Below, piece by piece: positions 1 to 7,967 of a DNA stretch of 64,000 bases. Within the stretch, counting starts at the first letter, position 1. Each line of letters begins with the position of its first letter. The DNA comes from Prevotella sp. UBA4268. GTDB taxonomy: Bacteria; Bacteroidota; Bacteroidia; Bacteroidales; Bacteroidaceae. Where the stretch lies: contig DGWC01000009.1 in NCBI GenBank assembly GCA_002395135.1, positions 1 to 64,000 on the forward strand, read 5' to 3'. The position numbers and the translations under genes were made by a program. Under the pieces are notes generated by a model that saw only the letters and a program-made list of their open reading frames with translations, was not told the DNA's origin and searched no databases.

Positions 1-710
1 ATCTTCATGCGGCCCGTCTTCTGCACGTTCAGATAATTCACAAAGATGCCTTGAGCCGTCTCCGGGCGCAGGTACACCTTCATCGAGTTGTCGGCCGAAG
101 CACCCATTTCGGTGGCGAACATCAGGTTAAACTGGCGCACGTCGGTCCAGTTCCTGGTTCCGCTGATAGGGCATACGATTTCCTCGTCCAGGATAATCTG
201 CTTCAGTTCGTCGAGATCCATCTTGTTCATCGCTGCTGCGTAGCGCTCGTGCAGCGCGTCGCGCTTCTGCTGGTTCTCAATCACGCGGGCGTTGGTCTCG
301 CGGAATTTCTCCTCGTCGAAAGCCTCGCCGAAGCGTTTCTTGGCCTTGTCAATCTCTTTTTGTATCTTTTCCTCGTATTTTCCAATCTGGTCTTCAATCA
401 GCACATCGGCACGATAGCGCTTTTTCGAGTCGCGGTTGTCAATCAAAGGGTCGTTGAAAGCGTCCACGTGTCCGCTGGCCTTCCATATCGTAGGGTGCAT
501 GAAGATGGCCGAGTCGATGCCCACGATGTTCTCGTGGAGCAGCACCATGCTCTTCCACCAATACTCCTTGATGTTGTTCTTCAACTCCACGCCGTTCTGA
601 CCATAGTCGTAAACGGCTCCTAAACCGTCGTATATTTCACTGCTGGGGAACACGAATCCGTATTCTTTGCAGTGCGAAACAATCTTTTTAAAAACGTCTT
701 CTTGTGCCAT
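1..710 (-). CDS. glyS: Glycyl-tRNA synthetase, N-terminal part (cut by window edge)
   Basis: Charges tRNA-Gly with glycine in the cytoplasm. The visible 236 residues start MAQEDVFKKIVSHCKEYGFV and contain the class II motif region typical of the single-chain, alpha2-type (eukaryote/archaeal-like) GlyRS: a YDYGQNGVELKNNIKEYWW segment near residue 35, the insertion with RNWTDVRQFNLMF, and a motif 2-like VYLRPETAQGIFVNY segment at about residue 215. The remaining C-terminal half (motif 3 and anticodon-binding domain) lies beyond base 1. The start at 708-710 is preceded by a -7 box at 741-748, giving a short leader. It is transcribed away from the repeat array at 948-1031. Family assignment is confident; completeness cannot be judged. 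Confidence 0.93.
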   Translation of the reverse strand, partial: MAQEDVFKKIVSHCKEYGFVFPSSEIYDGLGAVYDYGQNGVELKNNIKEYWWKSMVLLHENIVGIDSAIFMHPTIWKASGHVDAFNDPLIDNRDSKKRYRADVLIEDQIGKYEEKIQKEIDKAKKRFGEAFDEEKFRETNARVIENQQKRDALHERYAAAMNKMDLDELKQIILDEEIVCPISGTRNWTDVRQFNLMFATEMGASADNSMKVYLRPETAQGIFVNYLNVQKTGRMK

Positions 711-740
711 TGTTCTATTATAATTACAAAATTACGGGCG

Positions 741-748
741 CAAAGTTA
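741..748 (-). promoter_or_regulatory. Bacteroidota -7 promoter box for glyS
   Basis: On the minus strand the sequence reads TAACTTTG, matching the Bacteroidota -7 consensus TAnnTTTG, 30 bp upstream of the glyS start codon. No clear TTTG -33 element was found. Confidence 0.6.
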
Positions 749-947
749 CAACTTTTCGCGCATTTAAGGGCAATGTGAACGATAAAAAATCATAATTACC
801 TGCATTTTGCGCGCAATCCTCCGGCCGCCATGAGCGGAGGGCGAGCCGGTTTCGTCTGTGCAAAGTGGCGTTTCCGTGTTGCGAAAGCGGCACTTTTGTT
901 GTTTCTCCTTGGCGTGTTGCCTCAGCAAATCGTATTCATTGTGTTTT

Positions 948-1031
948 CAAATTAATATAATTTACCGTGCAAATCAATATAATTTACTTTTCAAATTAAG
1001 TTAATTTACGCTGCAAATTAAATTAATTTAC
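948..1031. repeat. Array A: four 18-bp dyad units at exact 22-bp pitch
   Basis: Four units begin at 948, 970, 992 and 1014. Each is 18 bp of the form CAAATYAAnnTAATTTAC, separated by 4-bp spacers of unrelated sequence (CGTG, TTTT, GCTG). Units 3 and 4 contain perfect 7+1+7 inverted repeats (AAATTAA-N-TTAATTT); units 1 and 2 are near-perfect. The array lies in the 531-bp gap between divergent glyS and the TPR/HTH gene, outside both promoters. The reverse-complement family recurs at 34349-34432. Function unknown. Confidence 0.85.
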
Positions 1032-1118
1032 TTTCCCAAACCTTCGCTATTGAGGTTCCGTTTCAGCCGTTTCGCCCGTCCGTTCCTATGCTTTTATCCC
1101 TGCATGCCAGCGCTTTTC

Positions 1119-1158
1119 AGTGCGCATCCCGCCCGGGCGGCACGGGAGCAGCGCACTG
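1119..1158 (+). other. GC-rich hairpin followed by T-rich stretch
   Basis: CAGTGCGC (1119-1126) pairs with GCGCACTG (1151-1158), and an inner CCCG/CGGG can also pair. A T-rich stretch (TTCTTTTTG) starts about 7 bp downstream. It looks like a rho-independent terminator, but no plus-strand gene lies upstream in this gap. It sits 26 bp before the -33 element of the next gene, so it may be a remnant, an insulator or the end of an unannotated short RNA. Confidence 0.4.
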
Positions 1159-1184
1159 CTAAGATTCTTTTTGTCGCACAATGA

Positions 1185-1216
1185 TTTGGCATTTCGGAAA
1201 TATGTTCGTACCTTTG
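1185..1216 (+). promoter_or_regulatory. Promoter of the TPR/HTH gene (-33 TTTG, -7 TACCTTTG)
   Basis: TTTG at 1185-1188 and TACCTTTG at 1209-1216, 20 bp apart, fit the Bacteroidota sigma-ABfr -33/-7 consensus. The leader to the ATG at 1242 would be about 20 nt. Confidence 0.65.
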
Positions 1217-1241
1217 TCTTCCGAAAACAGGTCTTATCGTG

Positions 1242-2198
1242 ATGTTACGGAGAATACCATTTGTTGCAGCACTGCTGTTTTTCATCATCGGCTGCACCCG
1301 CCAGGAGATGCCGCAGGGGAGCATTTCCCCTGTGAGCAGCCATTATGAGCGGGCCATGCTGCTCTGTGAGGAGGGCCGCTATGCCGAGGCAGAACTCATC
1401 TTGAAGGAAGGAGAACTGACTGCCGAGGGCAGTGACAACAAACTGGAACTGCAGAAGTGTCAGGGAACCCGCTATTTGGTGGCCCGCATTCTGAGTGCCA
1501 CCACCCAGAAACGTAACTACGAACTGCTTCACGACCATGAGAAAGCCACCAACATGGCGCAACTTGTCGCACTGGCCAAAGAACTGCTCCACCACACTTA
1601 CGAGCAGGAAAAGATTGCTGAGTTGCAGCACCGATACGAGCAGCAGGTCTCAGACCGCCGCCATTACCAAATGCTTGCCAATCTCTTCGGGCTTCTGCTG
1701 CTGGTCATCCTCTTGGTGCTCGTCATTCTCTATTTCAACCGGCGGCGCATCGAGCAGTTCAACAGCATCCTCGACCTCAACGCCCAAACCATTGAGCGGG
1801 CACAGAAGCGCATAGAAGTGCTGTCGATGGAGAGCAAAGTCCATGACAAGGAAATCAGTCGACTGAACGAAAGAATCACATCCGCGCGCCGTTTCACCAA
1901 CGAGCGGTTAGGTCGCGGCAAGGAAGTCTTCGACCTGATCGCAGCAGGAGGCAAACTGCCCCCGTCGGCTGACGACGAGAACTGTCTCATCGAATACTAT
2001 TCGGTCAGCCACTACGCCCTTTTCCATGAATGGGCCACCGGCTACGATCATCTCACCGCCCGCCTTTACACCTACCTCATCTTGCAGGATATGGGCAAAC
2101 AAGACGACGACATAGCGCAAATCCTCTGCATCAGTCCCTCTGCCGTCCGTTCCATCAAGTCGAGAATAAAGACTCGGAAGAAGAAGGCAGGAAGTTGA
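1242..2198 (+). CDS. Membrane-anchored TPR-like / coiled-coil protein with C-terminal HTH
   Basis: A 318-residue protein starting MLRRIPFVAALLFFIIGC, a lipoprotein-type signal ending at Cys18 (a GTG start one codon earlier is possible). Residues about 30-130 are helical and TPR-like (RYAEAELILKEGEL). A strong membrane segment follows (LLLLVILLVLVILYF, about 148-165). Then comes a coiled coil of about 60 residues (IERAQKRIEVLSMESKVHDKE) and a C-terminal LuxR-like helix-turn-helix (DDDIAQILCISPSAVRSIKSRI). Bacteroidota have many such TPR-TM-HTH regulators. This one has an unusually short TPR part, so it may sense an envelope signal through few repeats. Its target is unknown. The next gene, tonB, has its own promoter, so an operon is not implied. 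Confidence 0.75.
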   Translation: MLRRIPFVAALLFFIIGCTRQEMPQGSISPVSSHYERAMLLCEEGRYAEAELILKEGELTAEGSDNKLELQKCQGTRYLVARILSATTQKRNYELLHDHEKATNMAQLVALAKELLHHTYEQEKIAELQHRYEQQVSDRRHYQMLANLFGLLLLVILLVLVILYFNRRRIEQFNSILDLNAQTIERAQKRIEVLSMESKVHDKEISRLNERITSARRFTNERLGRGKEVFDLIAAGGKLPPSADDENCLIEYYSVSHYALFHEWATGYDHLTARLYTYLILQDMGKQDDDIAQILCISPSAVRSIKSRIKTRKKKAGS

Positions 2199-2392
2199 TT
2201 TCAGGATGAAAACGCTCTGGATAATCGCTCTACAACTCTTCGTTTTTGTTGCAATTTTGAGTGTCGAGATTGTCTCTTGTTTTGTTTAATGTGCTTGTTT
2301 TCAGTGATTTGTAAAGAAATTGGCTTTGCAACACGCGCCGAAAAATAATCCTTGAAAATTTGCATCCTTATTCTTTGCTGCCTAATTTTGTC

Positions 2393-2400
2393 ATCAGAGA
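2393..2400 (+). promoter_or_regulatory. -7 promoter box for tonB
   Basis: TAATTTTG matches TAnnTTTG and lies 38 bp upstream of the chosen tonB ATG. Its position inside the longer possible reading frame that opens at 2352 supports the downstream start at 2439. Confidence 0.5.
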
Positions 2401-2438
2401 TTTTCAATTTATTACGAACAAATAAAAAAAGAACGACT

Positions 2439-3269
2439 ATGGCAAAAGTAAATTTGGTATCACTGGAATGGACCGACATTGTGTTTGAAGGACGTAATCA
2501 GGCTTACGGCGCCTACCAACTTCGCACAGGCACCTCCAAGCGAAATCTCCGCTCCATTATGATTGTAGCCTTTTCGGCAGTGCTCCTCTACCTGGGGCTT
2601 ACGTTCTACCGCATGGCAGAGTCCAGACGAACCGTGGCGAACACGCAGGCTATTGAGTTTGCCAACCTGAATGACAAGAAGCCAAAAGCAAAGGTTGAAC
2701 GGGAGGTGCCGGTCAAGGTGGAGCCCGAGAGAATCGTGGAGAAGGTGAAAACGTCTATCAAGTTCACCGCCCCGGTCATCAAGAAAGACGAACTGGTGGA
2801 TGAAAAAGACGAGATTAAACTCGACGAAATCGAGAAGAGCAATAAGGCCATCGGCTCCTTGACCGTTGACGGCAACGATGATGTGGGTGGCGATGTGCTC
2901 AGGATAAAAGACGAGATTGCGCCTCCAGCGCCTCCGAAGGCTGTTGAAGACAACAAGATATTCGAAGTGGTGGAGCAGAAACCTACGTTCCCCGGTGGCG
3001 ATGCTGCACTGATGTCGTGGCTGAGCCAGAACATCAAATATCCTGTGATAGCCGCAGAAAACGGAGTACAAGGCCGCGTCATTGTTCAGTTCGTCGTAGA
3101 AAAAGACGGTTCGATAACAGATGTAAATGTGGCCAAGAGCGTGGATCCCTCGCTCGACAAAGAGGCGGCCCGTGTCATCAAGAGCATGCCCAAGTGGATT
3201 GCTGGTCGCCAGAACGGATCGCCCGTGCGCGTCAGGTTCACGGTTCCCGTCACCTTCAGACTGCAATAG
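2439..3269 (+). CDS. tonB: TonB energy transducer
   Basis: 276 residues. TonB couples inner-membrane proton motive force (via ExbB/ExbD, not in this window) to outer-membrane SusC/TonB-dependent transporters such as the three encoded further along. Visible: a cytoplasmic start with the Bacteroidota EWTDIVFEGRNQAYGAYQLR segment, one membrane helix at about 41-60, a long charged periplasmic linker rich in K/E/P, and the TonB C-terminal domain from about residue 190 (TFPGGDAALMSWLSQNIKYP, then the GRVIVQFVVEKDGSITDV strand region and VPVTFRLQ end). ATG 2439 is chosen because homologous proteins start MAKVNL..LEWTDIVFEGRN and a -7 box precedes it. Single gene between two promoters. Confidence 0.9.
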   Translation: MAKVNLVSLEWTDIVFEGRNQAYGAYQLRTGTSKRNLRSIMIVAFSAVLLYLGLTFYRMAESRRTVANTQAIEFANLNDKKPKAKVEREVPVKVEPERIVEKVKTSIKFTAPVIKKDELVDEKDEIKLDEIEKSNKAIGSLTVDGNDDVGGDVLRIKDEIAPPAPPKAVEDNKIFEVVEQKPTFPGGDAALMSWLSQNIKYPVIAAENGVQGRVIVQFVVEKDGSITDVNVAKSVDPSLDKEAARVIKSMPKWIAGRQNGSPVRVRFTVPVTFRLQ

Positions 3270-3382
3270 GGTCTGAATAAAAGCGGGAATACGCTCGCTC
3301 TTCAAACCGCAGAAAAAGCATGGCAAAAGGCTCTTTCCACTTTTTTCGTGCTTAAACTGCGGTGAGTTTCACTTTTTTTTCG

Positions 3383-3390
3383 TACTTTTG
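3383..3390 (+). promoter_or_regulatory. -7 promoter box for parC
   Basis: TACTTTTG fits TAnnTTTG and lies 29 bp before the parC ATG, downstream of a T-rich stretch. Confidence 0.55.
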
Positions 3391-3419
3391 CAGAGTTAAA
3401 AGAAAAACGAACACCAATT

Positions 3420-6071
3420 ATGGACGACGAGATAAAAAATGTTCGCCTTGACGAAGAGGGAAACTCAGAAGAGCATTCAGACTATAAACCAGTGAACCGG
3501 TTTGACGCCGCAGCGGTGCATCACTTGAGCGGCATGTATCAGAACTGGTTTCTCGACTATGCCAGTTACGTGATATTGGAACGCGCCGTGCCCCATATTG
3601 AGGACGGACTGAAGCCCGTGCAACGGCGCATTCTGCACTCGATGAAGCGCATGGATGACGGCCGCTATAACAAAGTGGCAAACATTGTTGGCCACACCAT
3701 GCAGTTTCATCCTCACGGCGATGCTTCCATCGGCGACGCACTGGTGCAGTTGGGGCAGAAAGACTTGCTGGTTGACTGCCAGGGCAACTGGGGTAACATA
3801 CTCACTGGCGACCGTGCCGCTGCGCCCCGTTATATAGAGGCGCGGCTTTCAAAGTTCGCCCTTGATGTGGTGTTCAATGCGAAGACCACCGAGTGGCAGT
3901 TGTCATACGACGGGCGCAACAAAGAGCCCATCACCCTTCCCGCCAAGTATCCGCTGCTGTTGGCGCAGGGTGCGGAAGGCATTGCCGTGGGCCTGTCCTC
4001 GAAGATTCTTCCCCATAATTTCAACGAAATATGTGAGGCCGCCATCTCCTATCTGAAAGAAGAACCCTTTGTGCTCTATCCCGACTTCCCCACGGGTGGA
4101 AGCATCGACGTGAGCAAATATAATGACGGCCAGCGCGGCGGCGTGCTGAAAATCCGTGCGAAGATAGAGAAACTGGACAACAAGACGCTGGTGATTCGCG
4201 AACTGCCATTCTCGAAAACGGTGAGCACACTGTGTGAAAGCATCACCAAGGCCATTGAGAAAGGGAAAATCAAGGCGCGCAATGTGACCGACCTGACATC
4301 GGCACAGGTGGAGATACAGGTGCATCTGGCCCCCGGCGTGAGCAGCGACAAAACCATTGATGCGCTCTATGCCTTCACTGACTGCGAAATTAATATCTCT
4401 CCCAACTGCTGCGTCATCGAGGACAACAAACCGCAGTTCCTCACCATCAGCGATGTGCTGAAACATTCCGTTGACCGCACCATGCAACTGTTGCGCAAGG
4501 AACTGGAAATACGCAAGCATGAACTGCAAGAGCAGTTGCATTTCTGTTCGCTGGAGAAAATCTTCATCGAGGAGCGCATCTACAAGGACCGCAAATTTGA
4601 GCAGGCTCCCACGATGGATGCTGCCTGTGAGCATATCGACGACCGCCTGACACCTTATTATTCGCAGATGATTCGCGAAGTGACCAAGGACGATATCCTC
4701 AGGCTGATGGAAATCAAGATGGCGCGCATTCTGAGGTTCAACAGCGACAAGGCCGACGAACTGATTGTGAGGCTGAAAGGCGACATCGACGATATCAACA
4801 ACCGACTGGAGCACATGGTGGAGGAGACCATCGAGTGGTTTGAATATCTGAAAGGCAAATACGGCGCTGAGCATCCGCGACTGACCGAAGTGCGCAATTT
4901 CGACACGATAGAGGCCACCAAGGTGGCAGAGGCGAACCAGAAACTCTATATCAACCGCCTGGACGGATTCATCGGAACGGGCCTGAAGAAAGACGAGTTT
5001 GTGTGCAACTGCTCAGACATCGACGATATCATCATTTTCTATAAAGATGGAAAATACAAGGTAATCCGCGTGGCCGACAAGATTTTCGTGGGCAAGAACA
5101 TCCTCCACGTGGCGGTGTTCAAGAAGAACGACAAGCGCACCATCTACAATGTGGTGTATCGCGACGGGCGGAAAGGCTTCCATTTCATCAAGCGCTTCAA
5201 CGTGACCTCGATGACGCGCGACCGCGAATACGATCTCACACAAGGCACGGAAGGCAGCCGCGTGGTGTATTTCACGGCCAATCCCAATGGCGAGGCCGAG
5301 GTGATCAAGGTGACCATGGAGCCGCGCGAGCGACTGAAGAAATTGTTCATCGACAAGGATTTCAGCGAGATAAAAATCAAGGGGCGCACCTGCAAGGGCA
5401 ACCTGCTTACGAAATTAAACGTGCATCGCATCTCGCTGAAGAGCCACGGCCATTCCACTTTGGGCGGAAGAAAGGTGTGGTTCGACCCGGATATCAACCG
5501 TCTGAACTATGATGAGCACGGCACGTATCTGGGAGAGTTCAACGATGATGACCAGATTCTCGTTGTGCTGAATAGCGGAGAATACTATCTCAGCAACTTC
5601 GACCTGAACAACCATTACGAGGACAACATATTCAGGATTGAGAAATTCCAGCCCGAAAAGGTGTGGACGGCAGTGCTCTATGATGCCGACCAGCAGGGCT
5701 ATCCCTATCTGAAACGCTTCCTCATGGAAGCCTCCAAGCGCAAGCAGAGTTTCTTGGGCGAGAATGTGAACAGCAAACTCGTCTTGCTCACCGATGTGGC
5801 CTATCCTCTCATCAAGGTCACCTTCAGCGGAAACGACGAATTCCGCGACCCGATGGAGATTGATGCCGAACAGTTCATAGCAGTGAAAGGATTCAAGGCC
5901 AAGGGAAAGCGCATCTGCACTTGGAACATCCAGCAAATTGAAGAACTGGAGCCGCAGCGTTTCCCCGAGCCTGAAGAAGCCGCTGAAGAGCCCGAGGAAG
6001 AAGAACCCGAAGTGGAAGACGTGCACATCGAGGAGAGCGGACAATTAAGCCTTTTCCCAGATGAAGAATAG
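3420..6071 (+). CDS. parC: DNA topoisomerase IV subunit A (ParC/GyrA family)
   Basis: 883 residues. Forms the DNA breakage-reunion subunit of a type IIA topoisomerase that decatenates and relaxes chromosomes in the cytoplasm, acting with ParE (not in this window). Visible: the WHD/tower region starting near residue 40 (LDYASYVILERAVPHIEDGL, KPVQRRILHSM), the quinolone-region FHPHGDASIGDALV, and the catalytic tyrosine at about residue 138 in AAPRYIEARL. Beta-pinwheel blades follow in the second half. The acidic Glu-rich tail (about 860-883) is typical of Bacteroidota ParC. The conserved GyrA box is not evident, which favours ParC over GyrA. The last 11 bp overlap the next gene, suggesting translational coupling. 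Confidence 0.92.
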   Translation: MDDEIKNVRLDEEGNSEEHSDYKPVNRFDAAAVHHLSGMYQNWFLDYASYVILERAVPHIEDGLKPVQRRILHSMKRMDDGRYNKVANIVGHTMQFHPHGDASIGDALVQLGQKDLLVDCQGNWGNILTGDRAAAPRYIEARLSKFALDVVFNAKTTEWQLSYDGRNKEPITLPAKYPLLLAQGAEGIAVGLSSKILPHNFNEICEAAISYLKEEPFVLYPDFPTGGSIDVSKYNDGQRGGVLKIRAKIEKLDNKTLVIRELPFSKTVSTLCESITKAIEKGKIKARNVTDLTSAQVEIQVHLAPGVSSDKTIDALYAFTDCEINISPNCCVIEDNKPQFLTISDVLKHSVDRTMQLLRKELEIRKHELQEQLHFCSLEKIFIEERIYKDRKFEQAPTMDAACEHIDDRLTPYYSQMIREVTKDDILRLMEIKMARILRFNSDKADELIVRLKGDIDDINNRLEHMVEETIEWFEYLKGKYGAEHPRLTEVRNFDTIEATKVAEANQKLYINRLDGFIGTGLKKDEFVCNCSDIDDIIIFYKDGKYKVIRVADKIFVGKNILHVAVFKKNDKRTIYNVVYRDGRKGFHFIKRFNVTSMTRDREYDLTQGTEGSRVVYFTANPNGEAEVIKVTMEPRERLKKLFIDKDFSEIKIKGRTCKGNLLTKLNVHRISLKSHGHSTLGGRKVWFDPDINRLNYDEHGTYLGEFNDDDQILVVLNSGEYYLSNFDLNNHYEDNIFRIEKFQPEKVWTAVLYDADQQGYPYLKRFLMEASKRKQSFLGENVNSKLVLLTDVAYPLIKVTFSGNDEFRDPMEIDAEQFIAVKGFKAKGKRICTWNIQQIEELEPQRFPEPEEAAEEPEEEEPEVEDVHIEESGQLSLFPDEE

Positions 6072-6837
6072 TCTTTTTTCCATATTGATCCTGATGCTTG
6101 TCCCGACCATGGCCGGGGCTCAGGAGAATTCAACCCGCGAAAAGGTCTGGGCGGTGGGGCTGGGAAGTGTGAATATACTCGACACCTATATCAGCCAGGA
6201 GAAGTATCGGGGCGAGGAGTTGCGCTTCGTATCGTACTCCGCATTCCACGGGACGAAGCATCCCAATGTGGTGACGCAGATAATGCACGAGGGAAGCCTG
6301 CAAACCGCATCGCCGCGGTCGGAAGATGCCGACGACATAGCGGGCTCATACACCTTCAGTTATGCCCTGCGACGGGAGTGGAAGCCCAACCACCGGCTGT
6401 CGTTTCAGGCCGGCGCGCAGGCTGAACTGGCGCTCGGCTTCCTCTACAACAGTCGCAACGGCAACAATCCCGCACAACTGAAATGTGGACTGAATATCTC
6501 GCCCAGTGGCGTGGTTGCCTGGCAGTTGCCCCTGTGGCGAAAGGTGTTCCTGCTGAGATACGAGGTGAGCGCACCGCTCGTGGGGGCCATGTTCTCACCC
6601 AATTACGGGCAGTCGTATTACGAAATATTCTCGCGTGGCAACTACGACCATAACATCGTGTTCACCACTCCGCTCAATGCGCCTTCGCTGAAACAGATGC
6701 TCACGGTGGACATCCCCATCAGGCGTACCATCCTGCGCGTGGGCTATCTGGGCGATTTCAGGCAGGCCGAAGTGAACAGTTTGAAATACCACACCTATTC
6801 GCACCTGCTTGTCATCAGCCTGACAAGGCACATCTAA
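6061..6837 (+). CDS. DUF3316 family secreted / outer-membrane-associated protein
   Basis: 258 residues with a cleavable signal peptide (MKNSLFSILILMLVPTMAGA). The mature part is rich in alternating aromatic/polar strands (WQLPLWRKVFLLRYEVSAPL; LRVGYLGDFRQAEVNSLKYH) ending in LLVISLTRHI, consistent with the Bacteroidota DUF3316 family, a beta-rich outer-membrane protein of unknown function. It overlaps parC by 11 bp, an arrangement that suggests co-transcription from the parC promoter. No catalytic motif is visible. Confidence 0.7.
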   Translation: MKNSLFSILILMLVPTMAGAQENSTREKVWAVGLGSVNILDTYISQEKYRGEELRFVSYSAFHGTKHPNVVTQIMHEGSLQTASPRSEDADDIAGSYTFSYALRREWKPNHRLSFQAGAQAELALGFLYNSRNGNNPAQLKCGLNISPSGVVAWQLPLWRKVFLLRYEVSAPLVGAMFSPNYGQSYYEIFSRGNYDHNIVFTTPLNAPSLKQMLTVDIPIRRTILRVGYLGDFRQAEVNSLKYHTYSHLLVISLTRHI

Positions 6838-6862
6838 CCCCATTCAAATCACGAGTCAACCC

Positions 6863-7870
6863 ATGTCAATCAATAAATATACATATCTCGCCCTGTTAGC
6901 ATGGCTCACCATGTGCATGCTCACTTCGTGCGTCGACGAAGAAGAGTTCAAGGACAACAACCAGGGAAACTTCGAGGCTTTATGGAAAATCATGGACGAA
7001 CACTACTGTTTCTTCCAGGAAAAGAACATCGACTGGGATGTCATCCACACCCAATATGCCCGGCAGGTGAATGCCGGCATGAGCAACGGGCAGTTGTTTG
7101 AAGTGCTTAGCAACATGATTGGTGAACTGCGCGACGGACATGTCAACCTGTATTCGTCGTTTGACGTGGGGCGGAACTGGTCGTGGCAGGAAAACTATCC
7201 CAGCAACTTTTCCGACACCTTGTTTAATAAATACATGGGAACCGACTACAAAATAGCGGCGGGACTGAAATACAGAACGCTCGACGACAACATAGGCTAT
7301 GTGTATTACGGTTCTTTCTCCAGCGGCATGGGCGAAGGCAACCTCGACGAGGTGATGATGGAACTGGCACCCACGCGCGCCTTGATACTGGACATTCGCA
7401 ACAATTCGGGAGGCAATCTCACCTATGCGGAGAAACTGGCCGCGCGGTTCACCAATGAGGAGACACTGGTGGGCTATATGCAGCACAAGACCGGACGGGG
7501 ACACAACGACTTCTCCCAACTGGAGCCGCAGCGCATCAAGCCCACCAAGGGCATACGCTGGCAGAAGAAAGTGATAGTGCTCACCAATCGCAGCGTGTAT
7601 AGCGCCGCCAATGAATTCGTGAAATACATGAAGTGTTTCCCGCAGGTGACGGTGGTGGGCGACTATACCGGCGGCGGTGCCGGCATGCCTTTTTCCAGTG
7701 AACTGCCCAATGGGTGGGGCGTGCGCTTCTCTGCCTGTCCGATGTATGACATCAACAAGAAATGCACCGAAGACGGCATCGCGCCCGACTATCAGGTGTC
7801 GTTGAGCCAAGAAGATTTCCTTCAGGGCAAAGACACCCTCATAGAGTTTGCCCGCAGCCTGGTGCCATGA
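6863..7870 (+). CDS. S41 family peptidase, lipoprotein
   Basis: 335 residues, a C-terminal-processing-type serine protease. The signal ends in a lipobox (CMLTSC, Cys23), so it is probably lipid-anchored in the envelope. An N-terminal helical domain (NFEALWKIMDEHYCFF) is followed by the S41 core: LILDIRNNSGGNL at about 172-184, the catalytic serine in NRSVYSAANEFV (about Ser247) and GGGAGMPFSSELPNG. The Lys partner is less obvious. A recognisable PDZ domain is absent or strongly diverged. It follows the DUF3316 gene by 25 bp, so it may be the third gene of a parC operon. The substrate is unknown. Confidence 0.85.
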   Translation: MSINKYTYLALLAWLTMCMLTSCVDEEEFKDNNQGNFEALWKIMDEHYCFFQEKNIDWDVIHTQYARQVNAGMSNGQLFEVLSNMIGELRDGHVNLYSSFDVGRNWSWQENYPSNFSDTLFNKYMGTDYKIAAGLKYRTLDDNIGYVYYGSFSSGMGEGNLDEVMMELAPTRALILDIRNNSGGNLTYAEKLAARFTNEETLVGYMQHKTGRGHNDFSQLEPQRIKPTKGIRWQKKVIVLTNRSVYSAANEFVKYMKCFPQVTVVGDYTGGGAGMPFSSELPNGWGVRFSACPMYDINKKCTEDGIAPDYQVSLSQEDFLQGKDTLIEFARSLVP

Positions 7871-7878
7871 CGTGAAAA

Positions 7879-7902
7879 GAGGGAGGCACGCGATACCCTC
7901 CC
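7879..7902 (+). terminator. Weak GC hairpin after the S41 peptidase gene
   Basis: GGGAGG (7881-7886) can pair with CCTCCC (7897-7902) around a 10-nt loop. The following sequence is C/T-rich rather than a T run, so terminator function is doubtful. Confidence 0.3.
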
Positions 7903-7967
7903 GCACCCCTTTCTCCTGCCGAAGAGGAGTCGGGACGAACTGAAAACATAGCATTTGAATACGAAAA

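Noticed and set aside
51..623. A 190-codon open frame on the plus strand
   Set aside because: It is antisense to glyS, whose protein matches a known family throughout; the plus-strand product resembles nothing and has no promoter.
948..1031. CRISPR array
   Set aside because: Spacers are only 4 bp and units are AT-rich palindromes; no cas genes nearby. The same reasoning applies to 34349-34432 and 63722-63825.
3903..4874. Long minus-strand open frame opposite parC
   Set aside because: Shadow of the parC reading frame in GC-biased codons; no promoter or family features. Many similar shadows lie opposite the xus genes and GH genes.
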